Assembly: GCA_016713885.1 (NCBI GenBank)
Contig: JADJOF010000007.1
Coordinates: 62,001 to 126,000 of the forward strand
Direction of reading: 5' to 3'
Source: Bdellovibrionales bacterium
Lineage (GTDB): Bacteria > Bdellovibrionota > Bdellovibrionia > Bdellovibrionales > JAMPXM01
DNA length: 64,000 bases
In this document: piece after piece, positions 29,330 to 38,929 of the stretch
How positions within the stretch are numbered: the stretch's first letter is position 1
Layout of the letters: every line of letters begins with the position of its first letter
Translations under genes and position numbers: made by a program
The notes under the pieces: generated by a model
Database searches by the model: none
What the model was told of the DNA's origin: nothing
The model's input: the letters and a program-made list of their open reading frames with translations, nothing else

Positions 29330-29578
29330 TTACGCCTGTGTTTTTGCCATGCGAATAAGAGAACGAACGCGCTCGCTTGGTTGCGCGCCTTTACCGATCC
29401 AAGCCTGTGCTTTCGCAACATCGAGAACCAGCTTCTTCTCTTCACCACGTGGATTCGGGTTGTAGCTTCCGATAACCTCGAGAAACTTACCTTTTACCCA
29501 TGCGCGCGAGTCAGCAACTGTAACACGATACTTTGGACGTTTTTTTGAACCAACACGGTTCAGACGAATCACTACCAT
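29330..29578 (-). CDS. rpsP: 30S ribosomal protein S16
   Basis: 82 residues, normal length. The family N-terminus VVIRLNRVGSKKRPKYRV is followed by ADSRAWVKGKFLEVIGSYNP. Second gene of the ffh operon. Confidence 0.97.
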   Translation of the reverse strand: MVVIRLNRVGSKKRPKYRVTVADSRAWVKGKFLEVIGSYNPNPRGEEKKLVLDVAKAQAWIGKGAQPSERVRSLIRMAKTQA

Positions 29579-29717
29579 TTTTTACCCCATTTGCTCGTTG
29601 AGGTCCGTTAAGACCTGTTTGTCTGGGCCGCCTCAACAGGCCTATTCGGCCAGCCATCATGGGCGGTGCACGAAAGGGTTATCTGGCCAGGCCCAAGTTG
29701 GCAAGCGAAATGGCAAG

Positions 29718-31109
29718 TTAAAAGGGAAACCGGCCTCGGCCGCCAGGGCCTCTGGGGAATCCTTTTCCCATCGCTCCGCCGCCCCCCATTCCCGGGAGAC
29801 CGCCCTTCATGAGCATCGCCATCATTTTCTGGCTTTGCTCGAACTGCTTGATGAACTTATTGACGTCTGAAACCTCTGTGCCCGAGCCCCGCGCAATCCG
29901 CGCCCGACGCGACCCATTGAGAATCCGATGATCATGGCGCTCCGCCTTGGTCATCGACTGAATAATCGCCTCGATTTTCTTCATCTCAGCATCTGGCGCT
30001 GCCTGATCTTTAAGCTGTTTCATCGCCTGTCCCATGCCTGGGAGCATACCGAGGATACTGCCAAGGCCGCCCATCTTTTTCATCATCTGCATCTGGGCAA
30101 GGAAGTCCTCAACCGTGAACTGCTTTTTGGCGATTTTTTTAGCAGACTCCATCGCCGACTTCTCGTCGATGACCTCTTGCGCACGCTCGACAAGAGACAG
30201 CACGTCTCCCATATCAAGAATGCGCGAAGCCAGGCGATCGGGATGAAAAACCTCAAGGGCATCACTCTTTTCGCCGACGCCCAAGAACTTAACCGGTATG
30301 CCTGTCGCCTCACGGATCGAAAGCGCCGCACCTCCACGTGCATCACCGTCCACTTTGGTGAGCACAAGGCCCGTGAGCGAAAGGCGGCCATGAAAGCCTT
30401 CGGCAACAGAAACCGACTGCTGACCAAGCATGGCATCGGCCACAAGCAAAATCTCGTTTGGCTCGGCACGCTTCTGTAGGCGCGAAAGCTCCTCCATCAG
30501 CGGCTCGTCGATCTGCGAACGGCCCGCCGTATCGAGGATCATCACCTCAACCATATTTTCCCGAGCCCACGCATAGGCGCGCTCTAAGATCGATTCCGGC
30601 TTATCGGATGCGACTGAAGGAAATACGGGGACACTCAGGCTTGCACCCAGTGTCTTCAGCTGCTCAATCGCGGCTGGTCGATAGACATCGGCAGGGACAA
30701 GGCCAGGTTTCTTTTTATATTTCTGCCGAATATGAAGCGCCAGTTTGGCCGAAGTCGTGGTCTTACCAGCACCCTGAAGACCAACCATCATGATGACCGC
30801 TGGTTTGCCCGCGGCATCGCCCTTTAAATTCAGCTCAACCGCTTGGCCACCAAGGATGCGCACAAGCTCGTCGTGGACGATTTTAACAAACTGCTGCGCC
30901 GGAGACACACCCTGCAAAACACCAGCGCCCAGAGCCTTTTCCCTAACAGCATCAATGAACGATTTGACGACTTTAAAATTGACGTCGGCCTCAAGCAGAC
31001 TCATCCGAATCTCTCGGATCGCCTCTTGGATATTGTCCTCGGTGATGCGGTCTTGACCGCGGATCTTCTTAAGACTGCCTAGAATTTTGTCGCTCAGTGA
31101 ATCAAACAT
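29718..31109 (-). CDS. ffh: Signal recognition particle protein Ffh
   Basis: SRP GTPase that targets membrane proteins. 463 residues: N domain from MFDSLSDKILGSL (ATG 31109; a longer frame is open upstream but not conserved), then the GTPase domain with P-loop GLQGAGKTTTSAKLA, DTAGRSQ, TKVDGDARGG. The methionine-rich M domain (MQMMKKMGGLGSILGMLPGM) binds SRP RNA. The C-terminus ends in a Gly/Met-rich tail. No SRP RNA gene is recognisable upstream. Confidence 0.96.
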   Translation of the reverse strand: MFDSLSDKILGSLKKIRGQDRITEDNIQEAIREIRMSLLEADVNFKVVKSFIDAVREKALGAGVLQGVSPAQQFVKIVHDELVRILGGQAVELNLKGDAAGKPAVIMMVGLQGAGKTTTSAKLALHIRQKYKKKPGLVPADVYRPAAIEQLKTLGASLSVPVFPSVASDKPESILERAYAWARENMVEVMILDTAGRSQIDEPLMEELSRLQKRAEPNEILLVADAMLGQQSVSVAEGFHGRLSLTGLVLTKVDGDARGGAALSIREATGIPVKFLGVGEKSDALEVFHPDRLASRILDMGDVLSLVERAQEVIDEKSAMESAKKIAKKQFTVEDFLAQMQMMKKMGGLGSILGMLPGMGQAMKQLKDQAAPDAEMKKIEAIIQSMTKAERHDHRILNGSRRARIARGSGTEVSDVNKFIKQFEQSQKMMAMLMKGGLPGMGGGGAMGKGFPRGPGGRGRFPF

Positions 31110-31297
31110 GAGAAAAGATTTAACCAGCCCTGCCGTCCATGTCACCGTCTAGCAAGACGTTGTCACGCTGTGTTTTTTATTGGCCGCTCTTCCCCAGCAG
31201 GCCACATCGCAAAGTACTTCGAGTCAGGATATGCTCAGGAGGCCTTAGATTTTGAAGCACGAGTGACTTCGAGAAAATCTGATACTAGACTTGAATC

Positions 31298-31726
31298 GTG
31301 GCAAAACATGTTGAAAAGGTGCTCGCTTACATTACACGAATACACCCCACTGGAATGGAGCTTCTAGTATTTGACCACGTCGGTATGCCAGAGGCTGGAA
31401 TACAAGTTCCGGCTGGCACTGTTGATCCTGGCGAAACACCTTCTGCAGCCGTTCTACGCGAAGTAGAGGAGGAAACGGGGCTTTCTTTAAAAACTCAGGG
31501 ATGTCATCTTGGCCGTTTCGATTGGTATCGAGTTGATCGAGATGAACTTCACTTCCGTAACGTCTTTCACTTTGAGCTCACTGAGCCGATCGCTGACGAA
31601 TGGCAGCATGTTGTAAGTGGATCTGGCGAAGATCATCAACTTAACTTCAAGTTCTACTGGCTCCCGATTGATAAAGCATCGCAAACTCTAGCAGTTGAGC
31701 AAGGTCTCTACACAAAACGTCTTTGA
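31298..31726 (+). CDS. Nudix hydrolase
   Basis: 142 residues. Complete Nudix box GTVDPGETPSAAVLREVEEETGL, which binds Mg and hydrolyses nucleoside-diphosphate-linked substrates. GTG start at 31298 gives MAKHVEKVLAY. The substrate is not predictable. Single gene between ffh (divergent) and the RAYT gene (convergent). Confidence 0.85.
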   Translation: MAKHVEKVLAYITRIHPTGMELLVFDHVGMPEAGIQVPAGTVDPGETPSAAVLREVEEETGLSLKTQGCHLGRFDWYRVDRDELHFRNVFHFELTEPIADEWQHVVSGSGEDHQLNFKFYWLPIDKASQTLAVEQGLYTKRL

Positions 31727-31825
31727 GTCGTGCCACAGAACCCCTCATTTTCCATCAGTTCGTTGACCACAAATGCTCAGTAAACCTGTGCCTTTGTATT
31801 TCTCAATCCAGCACTGCATCCAAGA

Positions 31826-32392
31826 CTACATCCGCCCCTTCAACCGCAGCCAAGGCCGCGGTGGCCCGAGGTCGCCGTACTGAATGGCTTGAGCCTCACG
31901 CCGCGTGATGCCCCACGCCCCGCCTTCGATTTCATTGAGGTCGACGTAGCGCCAAGCACTCACGAACGCCCGTCCACTTGCAGCGACAAGCCGTGTCCAC
32001 GGGCGCTGCAGCCAAAAGCCTTCTGTTCTCGTTTGCTTCTCCTCAAGCTTTACAAGTAGCGCAATCGCCCCACTCACTGCTCTTAGGAAATTCTGAAAGC
32101 GCTCTTGCTCGCGGCACTCCACGAGAAAATGCAGGTGATTGCCGGCATTCGCGAAGCGATGAACGTGAACAAGCTGCCTCTTCGCGTGGGTCTCCACGAT
32201 CTGCGCAATACGATCCCGTCGCCCGCGCTTTAAGAGCGAAAAGAGGCCTCGCGTCCGCATCACCACGTGAATGGCGGCCCTTGGCGAGAACGGTCTCTCC
32301 GACTTTGCGTGCGAGTTTTTGAGGAGGTCGCCGCCAAACGTGGCGCCCGGCAAGTGCTTGGTTGGAATGAGGCGGCGTTGCTTTAAGCGCAT
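31826..32392 (-). mobile_element. RAYT/IS200-like Y1 transposase gene
   Basis: 188 residues. The HUH metal-binding motif is in ANAGNHLHFLVE, and the catalytic-Tyr helix is the AWRYVDLNE segment, as in REP-associated tyrosine transposases. Single-stranded-DNA transposase family; no terminal repeats of an insertion sequence and no obvious REP palindromes flank it, so it looks like a domesticated solitary RAYT. Ends just after the Nudix gene. Confidence 0.75.
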
Positions 32393-32712
32393 CGGTAGCG
32401 ATGGTCTACTTTAGCCTAAACAGGATGTCAAAAAAAGAGTCCGTGGCACAGTATTGAAGTGCTGGGTTGCAACTAAAAACGTTAGAAATTGCTCAATGAC
32501 CGAAAGCCGTCGGGCTCCTCTCGGGACCATCACCCCGCTAAAAGCCGGAGAGGGACGTGCGTGTGCCCTATTCTGTCACCGACTTGTAACGGTTATCACG
32601 CTGTGTTCCTCAAACACGCCTCAAATCGACCCTATTCGAGTCTCGACTCAAGGGGCCGACGGCCCGTTCCTGGCTATACCCACCCGCGATACTGCCCAAA
32701 AAAGGACGAAAC
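32393..32712. other. Intergenic stretch, no gene recognised
   Basis: 320 bases between the RAYT gene and a secreted-protein gene. Open frames here are short and not protein-like. It probably holds the promoter of the gene starting at 32713. Confidence 0.5.
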
Positions 32713-33195
32713 ATGTCAGAACAGAAAAGCTCGGGACTCTTTTACGGACTCTTCATGGTCGCGGCCGCCATGGCAGCGGTTGTGATCGCAACCTTTATTT
32801 CAACTTTGGCCCATGCGAGCTCCGACCCCGTCGCGGTCGGCGCCTCAGACAATGAATTCGGTCCAATGAAACCGATGACGGCCCTCTCGATGAACTGCAA
32901 AGACGGAGCGGCGGAGTTTGGCGCGAGTCTTTCTCTCGACATGAATGGTGGCTTGCAGCCGCTCTCAGGCGTCATCACAACTGAGAAAACGGGAACCTGC
33001 GTTGCCGGACGTCCAGCCTCAGCCTTTGGCGCCTTCGGTGGAAAAGTCGATATGCACGACTTCATGGCAAACAGCGGACAGGACTGCCGAGTGAACGACG
33101 CCTCATTCGCTATTTTCGTCGATAAGAACGATGGTTCGATCCGTCACGCGTCACTTCAGGTTGGCGAACATGTTTACCCCTGCACGAACAACTAA
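32713..33195 (+). CDS. Secreted protein of unknown function
   Basis: 160 residues. Hydrophobic signal segment (about 10-33) ending THAxA-like before SSDPVAV. Four cysteines in the mature part (CKDG, TCVAG, DCRVN, PCTNN) could form two disulfides. No known domain. Upstream of the phospholipase-like gene by 34 bases. Confidence 0.6.
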   Translation: MSEQKSSGLFYGLFMVAAAMAAVVIATFISTLAHASSDPVAVGASDNEFGPMKPMTALSMNCKDGAAEFGASLSLDMNGGLQPLSGVITTEKTGTCVAGRPASAFGAFGGKVDMHDFMANSGQDCRVNDASFAIFVDKNDGSIRHASLQVGEHVYPCTNN

Positions 33196-33229
33196 TTAAC
33201 CATCTTTACCTGAGATGAGGACGTCCCGC

Positions 33230-34147
33230 ATGTCATTTCAAAATCGCTCATCGTTGGGCTCCCTCGCCGCATGCATCCTACTGACGCTACCGGCCGTTCA
33301 CACCTACGGATACGCGCTTGAGGCCAAGGGCATTTTGAAAACGTACGGACAGCCGATTCATGAAAACATAACCCGCAAGGCGGCCGTCGACTCCGGTCTT
33401 TTCTCAGAAGAAGTCTTTGCCCGTCAGGGGCTGAAAAACAAACAAGAGATCATCACCGCTCAGAAAGCGGGAATAAAAGCATTGATCGAAGGTGTGCGTT
33501 TTAACGACGACCCTGAAGGCTATCTCCTTCCAGGCACTGAGGCTTCAAGACGCTTAAACCCAACCCGGTTTAGTCCCGCCCTTGGATTCGCAGTCGAGTT
33601 TGTCGACCTCATCAAAGATCGAGCGCACGATCCAACAACCGCGAGTCATTTTGGCGAATATCAGTACCTGCATGCAATGGCTGGCGCCAACATGACGCCC
33701 GAACAAATCAAAGAGAAAATCGATGGGTTCGCATTTCACTGTTGGAAAATGGCAACCGAGCCCAACTCATTTGAAAACTTCAAAAAAGTATACGAGATCG
33801 TCGCCGCACGAATTCAATCTGAAACTAAACGCGGCGCTGAACCAAATGCTGCCGAATATACTCCGCACGAGTTTCTGGTTCGAAAAACCGCAGAGCTCTT
33901 TCCTAAAAACGTTCTCTTCTTTCACGCCACCAACCAAACACAATTCCAGTATCGAGCCCTCGGGGCACTCCTGCATCTCATTCAGGACTCATACTCAAAG
34001 GCCCATGTTGTCCGCGTTGGTTGGGAGGACGGCGACAATTCTGGAAAAATTCGCTACTTCCAAGACTACAGTCAGCAGTACTCCAATGCCCACGGCGAGC
34101 TTGATCACCTGACTCGGGGGGCAGCCCCTCGGACGATGGTTTTCTAA
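33230..34147 (+). CDS. Secreted phospholipase C/P1-nuclease-like protein
   Basis: About 305 residues from ATG 33230 (GAGGA site). Signal peptide of about 30 residues. The mature part starts near GILKTYGQPIHENITRKAA and contains GALLHLIQDSYSKAHVVR and HFGEYQYLHAM. The spacing of His/Asp residues and HLIQDxxSxAH resemble the Zn-dependent phospholipase C/S1-P1 nuclease helical fold; Het-C-like is the alternative. No biochemical role is established from sequence. Ends sharing CTAA with the stop of the convergent lipoprotein. Confidence 0.55.
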   Translation: MSFQNRSSLGSLAACILLTLPAVHTYGYALEAKGILKTYGQPIHENITRKAAVDSGLFSEEVFARQGLKNKQEIITAQKAGIKALIEGVRFNDDPEGYLLPGTEASRRLNPTRFSPALGFAVEFVDLIKDRAHDPTTASHFGEYQYLHAMAGANMTPEQIKEKIDGFAFHCWKMATEPNSFENFKKVYEIVAARIQSETKRGAEPNAAEYTPHEFLVRKTAELFPKNVLFFHATNQTQFQYRALGALLHLIQDSYSKAHVVRVGWEDGDNSGKIRYFQDYSQQYSNAHGELDHLTRGAAPRTMVF

Positions 34148-34993
34148 AAGTCCCAGGCACAGTGATGGCCCTTGAGCGCAGCAAGCAGCTGCTCACAATG
34201 TTCTTGCTCGACTGTCCGTGGAGCACCGCTGACCTCGGTCAACGTCCACGGTGCCAGCAAAGCGTTTCGAGCGTTATCCATGACGACATTTTTGCGATGG
34301 ACGATAGCGATCTCACCGAAACTGGTAAAACTCGAACGCACCCGGCGCTCGTTAAACCAGAGCCCGCCATTCCAAGTGGCGGCTAAAGCCGTGCTCTCAA
34401 CGAAATTTACTGAGTGAATTCCTCGGTGATATTGCCCGACACATTTGTCCGCGAGCCAAGGACGCGCCCGTCGATCAGCTTGATATTTCCGCTGAAGTTC
34501 AGAATGTCGCCAACATTCCCTCGAACGATCAGAACATTGCCGTTCGAATTGCTGATCTGACCGACATTCATGCCGCAAATGACAAGATTGCCACTGTTAC
34601 CGGAAACAGCATTGATCGCAATCGACGAAGCCAGGCCCAATACTCTAAAATTTCCGCTGTTGTTCTCAAAACGATCAAATCCATCACTGCGCAAGTCAAG
34701 ATTCCCCGCCGGTTGACGACGGACTCATTGACAGCAACAAGCGGTAACGTCGCCGCCTGCGCCTGAAGCGCATTGCATTCCGCCAACGCGGCAGCCACCG
34801 TTTGATCGGCCACACCGCCGGGCGTGGCCGGCAGCGGCGTACCATTACTGTCCAAACCGACGACAGCCGCAGGTCCCAAGCCTTTTCCAGAGATGCCGGT
34901 CATACTTTGAATGAACCGGGCATTGGAGCAGTTTTGAAATGCCACAATCAGGAAAACCAGGACGACCGCTGTCGCAAAACGAGTCACGCGCAT
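34144..34993 (-). CDS. Lipoprotein with repeated Asn/Gly beta-helix-like region, two frameshifts
   Basis: ATG 34993 or, with better spacing from GGAGGA, GTG 34987. A signal peptide ends in VAFQNC, an FQNC-type lipobox of a kind I associate with Bdellovibrionota lipoproteins. One base is short near 34705 (C/G-run) and another near 34413; restored length is about 283 residues. The middle (NNSGNFRVLGL..GNSGNLVICGM..SNGNVLIVRGN..SGNIKLIDG) is a repetitive Asn-Gly/Val-Ile ladder, probably a parallel beta-helix. The C-terminus is a mixed fold. Surface or periplasmic role inferred only. Confidence 0.6.
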
Positions 34994-35155
34994 TCCTCCG
35001 TCGTACAGCTCAATTGAACACAACCAACAGTCAGCACAACCGATGCCGGCCGAATCGCAATATAGCGGTCTGCCAACCCCGTTCAGCTGCCTAACTCGCA
35101 AGCGGCGCCCAAGAGATAGGCGGAATCTTTTGAGAATGTGAGTCGTCGCACACAA

Positions 35156-36751
35156 TTAGAGCTTGTAGCGCTCCATCGTAATCGATGTTGCAAACTCGAT
35201 ATCGGGATTTTCTTTCTGGGCCCAATTGAGATCCCACTCCTGCTCGAGGAGAACAACCGGGTTTTCAGCGGCATCGTTAAAGACCTGAAGGTTTCCTTTC
35301 AGCTCGCGCGTCGGCTTACCGTCTCTATCTTTCGGCCAGCGCGCCACTTTGTAGGGAAGTTTAATCAGCTTCACATCAAGCCCGTACTCATCTTGAAGAC
35401 GGTAAATCAAAACTTCAAACTGCAGCTCACCAACAACGCCAATGATCGGATCTTGCGCCCCGACAAAAGGATCAATGAACAGCTGAATGGCGCCTTCCTC
35501 TGAGAGCTGACGCACGCCCTTTTGCAGTTTTGTCCGCTTCATCGCATCACTCACTGAAAGCCTAGCAAAAAGCTCCGGCGGAAACTTCGGAATGTCCTCA
35601 AACAGGATCTTTTTACCCGTGGTAATCGTATCGCCGATCTGGAAGTTTCCGGTGTCGTTCACACCGACAATATCGCCTGCATAGGCCTCGTCGACCGTTT
35701 CACGATCTTGAGCGACAAACTGACTTGAAAAAGCCAAACGCACTTCGCGATCAAGTCGCATATGCTGAACCTTCATCCCTCGCTCAAACTTGCCGCTACA
35801 AATCCGAATAAAGGCCACGCGATCGCGGTGCCGGCGATCCATATTCGCCTGCATCTTGAAAACAAAACCAGTGAAGTCCAAATCGAGTGGATTCACGACC
35901 ACATCCGACTTCGTTTTTCGAGGCGCGGGCCCAGGCGCCCAATCTTTAAAAAGATCCAAAAAGACATCGACACCAAAGTCTTGTTTGGCCGATCCAAACG
36001 TCGCCGGCGAAAGCTTGCCGTCAAGAAATGCCTGATGATCAAACTCACCAAGAGTTCCATCGATCAGTGCGATTTCCTCGCGTAAGTTCTCGATCACCTC
36101 GGGACGAATGCGTTTGTCGAGTTCTGGGCTCATCAAATCATCGACTTTAATGGGCGTCGTATCCTGGTCATCGTGCGGGCCCGAGTACGGATAGATGATC
36201 TTGCGGGTTCGGTGATAGAGACCGAAAAACAAGCCACCCAATCCCACGGGCCAAGTCACCGGCCAGCAGGCCATTTTCAGTGTGGTTTCAATTTCATCGA
36301 TCAACTCAAGCGGTGCTTTGCCCTCACGGTCGCACTTATTGATAAACGTAAAGATCGGAATATTGCGATAGCGACAAACCTCGTAGAGCTTTTTCGTTCG
36401 ATCCTCAACGCCCTTCGCAACGTCGATTAGCATGACCGCCGAGTCCGCCGCAACCAGCGTGCGATAGGTATCCTCAGAGAAGTCCTTGTGCCCTGGCGTA
36501 TCGAGCAGATTGACGCGAAGACCTTTGTAATCGAACTGCATCACCGATGACGTGATCGAGATCCCGCGCTGCTGTTCAAGCGCCATCCAATCCGAGGTCG
36601 CAGCCTTGGTTCCGTGCTTACCCTTGACCTCACCGGCCTCATGGATAACGCCGCGGTTATAGAGCAGCTTCTCTGTTAGCGTCGTTTTACCGGCGTCAGG
36701 GTGAGAAATAATCGCAAATGTCCGCCGTCTCAGGATTTCATCTTGAATCAT
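35156..36751 (-). CDS. prfC: Peptide chain release factor RF3
   Basis: GTPase that recycles class I release factors. 531 residues from ATG 36751 (AGGACC site). G-domain motifs: SHPDAGKTTLTEKLLY, DTPGHKDFSEDT, TFINKCDR. ISITSSVMQFDYKG and the RF3-specific C-terminal domain (DEYGLDVKLIKLP region) separate it from EF-G. Its start region faces the trhO gene, which is divergent. Confidence 0.95.
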   Translation of the reverse strand: MIQDEILRRRTFAIISHPDAGKTTLTEKLLYNRGVIHEAGEVKGKHGTKAATSDWMALEQQRGISITSSVMQFDYKGLRVNLLDTPGHKDFSEDTYRTLVAADSAVMLIDVAKGVEDRTKKLYEVCRYRNIPIFTFINKCDREGKAPLELIDEIETTLKMACWPVTWPVGLGGLFFGLYHRTRKIIYPYSGPHDDQDTTPIKVDDLMSPELDKRIRPEVIENLREEIALIDGTLGEFDHQAFLDGKLSPATFGSAKQDFGVDVFLDLFKDWAPGPAPRKTKSDVVVNPLDLDFTGFVFKMQANMDRRHRDRVAFIRICSGKFERGMKVQHMRLDREVRLAFSSQFVAQDRETVDEAYAGDIVGVNDTGNFQIGDTITTGKKILFEDIPKFPPELFARLSVSDAMKRTKLQKGVRQLSEEGAIQLFIDPFVGAQDPIIGVVGELQFEVLIYRLQDEYGLDVKLIKLPYKVARWPKDRDGKPTRELKGNLQVFNDAAENPVVLLEQEWDLNWAQKENPDIEFATSITMERYKL

Positions 36752-36819
36752 TTGGAAGGTCCTACCATAGCCGCCCCAAGATTGACCACCGGCACTTGAA
36801 CCAGTTAAGGCTTCTCTGC

Positions 36820-37818
36820 ATGAAACCAGCAGTTCCGCGAGTCCAAGAGCGCACCGAAGCCCAAACATTCTACCACTTTCTGACTCTCTCACCCGACGAC
36901 GTTCGCCGCGTCGAGGACGGGCTGTATCAGGATGCAAAAGAATTGGGCATCGTCGGTCTGATCATCCTGGGCGAGGAGGGGCTCAATGCGACAGCCAGTG
37001 GCCCAAGCCAAGAACTGCGGCTCTTTGTTGAACGAGCAGGCGAATTGCTATCGCCTGGGTTTCGCTTTCTGAACATCAAAAGTAGCTGGATTGAACCTGG
37101 TGAGAAACTCCCGTTCTTTGATTTCGTGGTTAAGGTTCGTCCCGAGATCGTCACTTTGAAACGCACCGATCTTCTTCCGCACGACCCCAATTCAGCAACG
37201 CATCTCTCGCCAGCGGATTGGCATGAGCAGTTGCAGGCACCTGGTGCCGTCGTCATCGATACCCGCAACACCTACGAATCCGTAATTGGAACATTTCGCG
37301 GTGCCTTAACTCCCGAAATTGAGGAATTCTCAGAATTCCCCGAGTGGCTCGACAAAACACCTCTCGACAAATCTGCACCCACTTACATTTTCTGCACCGG
37401 TGGTATTCGCTGTGAGAAAGCGATTCGCTCTCTCGAAGAAAAGGGCTTTGATAAGGTCTATCAACTCGACGGCGGTATCCTGAACTACATCAATCAGTTT
37501 CCAAAAAGCGAGAAGCCTGAGTCCCTCTGGGACGGTGAATGCTTTGTCTTCGACAACCGAATCGCCGTCGACGGAAGTGGCCGCGCAAGCCAGAAATACA
37601 CCGCCTGCCCACACTGCGGCCAGCCGGCCCAACACGCCGTATTCTGTGTTCGCTGCGATAGCCCCGCAACTCTATGCGATAGCTGCTACGAGACGCAGGC
37701 GACCCACGATGCCCTGACCTGCTCAAAGAACTGCGCTCATCACTGGCACGTTAGCCCTGGAAAAAAAGGCCGCCCACAGGTGCTAGAATCATCAACGCGC
37801 GGCTCCGCAAACCGGTAA
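36820..37818 (+). CDS. trhO: tRNA uridine hydroxylase TrhO, rhodanese-like
   Basis: 332 residues. N-terminal acylphosphatase-like domain (GLIILGEEGLNATASG), then a rhodanese domain with catalytic Cys in FCTGGIRCEKA and the YQLDGGILNYI strand. The Cys-rich zinc-binding C-terminus is CPHCGQP...CVRC. The family hydroxylates U34 of tRNAs (ho5U) as YceA/TrhO. The start MKPAVPRV at 36820 is chosen; the longer open frame would overlap prfC. Confidence 0.9.
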   Translation: MKPAVPRVQERTEAQTFYHFLTLSPDDVRRVEDGLYQDAKELGIVGLIILGEEGLNATASGPSQELRLFVERAGELLSPGFRFLNIKSSWIEPGEKLPFFDFVVKVRPEIVTLKRTDLLPHDPNSATHLSPADWHEQLQAPGAVVIDTRNTYESVIGTFRGALTPEIEEFSEFPEWLDKTPLDKSAPTYIFCTGGIRCEKAIRSLEEKGFDKVYQLDGGILNYINQFPKSEKPESLWDGECFVFDNRIAVDGSGRASQKYTACPHCGQPAQHAVFCVRCDSPATLCDSCYETQATHDALTCSKNCAHHWHVSPGKKGRPQVLESSTRGSANR

Positions 37819-37932
37819 TAATTACGTTCCCTTTGATATGAGCGGCCGCAGGACTTCTCACCCATTGTGCGATCGCCATGATTCCACTAGAAATTCTCCT
37901 GAATTCAAACACCGTTTACTCAGGAGAAGATC

Positions 37933-38334
37933 ATGAAATTTGCCATCATCACCTCTCTCGCTCTCGCCTTCTTCGCAACAACCTCGGCTCACGCTCAAAT
38001 CGCCATCCCAATGCCAAACACTAGCCCCGTCGCAAAAGGCGATGTCTACGTTTGCATCCCTGCTGATGGTTCAAGTGGCGGAGCTCTCGCTATCAGCATT
38101 CCCGAAGAAAAGCTCTGGCTCCTCGAGCAAACGCAGAACCAAGAAGGACTGACACTGACTCTTGAGAACATCATCCAAGCTCGGTGCCCTCACACTTATA
38201 AGTTTGTTGTTGATCTGATGGGTGAAAAACAAGACGGCGAATTGAGCGGCGGCTGCGCTGGCGAAGAAATCACATTTAAAATGAGCCGTACGCCAACCGA
38301 CTCAATGGACTTTAAGTGCGTTTATCAACCGTAA
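37933..38334 (+). CDS. Secreted protein, first of a paralogous pair
   Basis: 133 residues with a signal peptide (MKFAIITSLALAFFATTSAHA). Mature part: VYVCIPADG, EEKLWLLEQ, QARCPHTYKFVVDLMGE, CVYQP, with four cysteines. It aligns throughout with the next gene (KLWLLE, ARCPHTY, DLMGE, C-terminal CxY). ATG 37933 follows CAGGAGAAG. Family unknown; the tandem arrangement suggests a local duplication. Confidence 0.65.
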   Translation: MKFAIITSLALAFFATTSAHAQIAIPMPNTSPVAKGDVYVCIPADGSSGGALAISIPEEKLWLLEQTQNQEGLTLTLENIIQARCPHTYKFVVDLMGEKQDGELSGGCAGEEITFKMSRTPTDSMDFKCVYQP

Positions 38335-38360
38335 CCTCGGCCCACAAAAGGAGACTGAAT

Positions 38361-38762
38361 ATGAAACTTCATTCCTTGCTTGCTCTCACATTGACACTCA
38401 TTGGCCTTGAGTCCGCTCAAGCCCAGTTTATCGATCTCGAGTTGCCACAACCTGAAGCGGTTTCGGCTCACGGCGTCTACCGCTGCACCGCCGACCCTGT
38501 TGGTCGCAAAGGCGGTGCCGTGATCAGCATTTCAGAATCAAAGCTCTGGCTCCTTGAAGGCGCCGACGACTCGATCGGTATGCCGATGAAAATTTCAGAT
38601 ATTCAAGTGGCACGCTGTCCCCACACCTATTCGTTCAAAATTGACCTCATGGGTGAAGAGGGCAAGGGATCACTTGCCGGCTGTGGTGGAGGCGAAATCA
38701 AGTTCTCGCTCACGAGCCCCGACGACAGCGTGATGGAGCTGAGCTGCATCTATAACAAATAA
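38361..38762 (+). CDS. Secreted protein, second of a paralogous pair
   Basis: 133 residues, signal peptide ending SAQAQ. ATG 38361 follows AAAGGAG. Same motif order as the preceding gene (YRCTADP, SKLWLLEG, VARCPHTYSFKIDLMGEE, LSCIYNK), with conserved Cys positions. About 27 bases after the first gene, so probably cotranscribed; a terminator follows at 38791. Confidence 0.65.
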   Translation: MKLHSLLALTLTLIGLESAQAQFIDLELPQPEAVSAHGVYRCTADPVGRKGGAVISISESKLWLLEGADDSIGMPMKISDIQVARCPHTYSFKIDLMGEEGKGSLAGCGGGEIKFSLTSPDDSVMELSCIYNK

Positions 38763-38790
38763 TCGTTATAAAAGACGATTGATCTCAAAT

Positions 38791-38820
38791 ACGCCAGGGA
38801 TGAACTCTCTGGCGTTTTTC
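38791..38820 (+). terminator. Rho-independent terminator after the paralogous pair
   Basis: ACGCCAG and CTGGCGT arms (7 bp) around an 11-base loop, then TTTTTC. It lies about 30 bases after the stop at 38762. Confidence 0.75.
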
Positions 38821-38929
38821 TTTACCTAGACTCGACCATCGCCCACTCACCGATGGCGCACCTTGAACAGAGCTCGAACATACCGGAAACTTCCTATGGA
38901 GGCCTTTCCCTCACTTCTCAGGAGCATCC

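Noticed and set aside
31110..31297. Possible SRP RNA gene upstream of ffh
   Set aside because: The conserved GGAAGGAAGCAG-type loop region of SRP RNA is not present.
34162..34386. Plus-strand frame after the phospholipase-like gene
   Set aside because: Antisense to the better-supported lipoprotein; the phospholipase stop at 34147 looks natural because convergent stops share bases elsewhere in the window.
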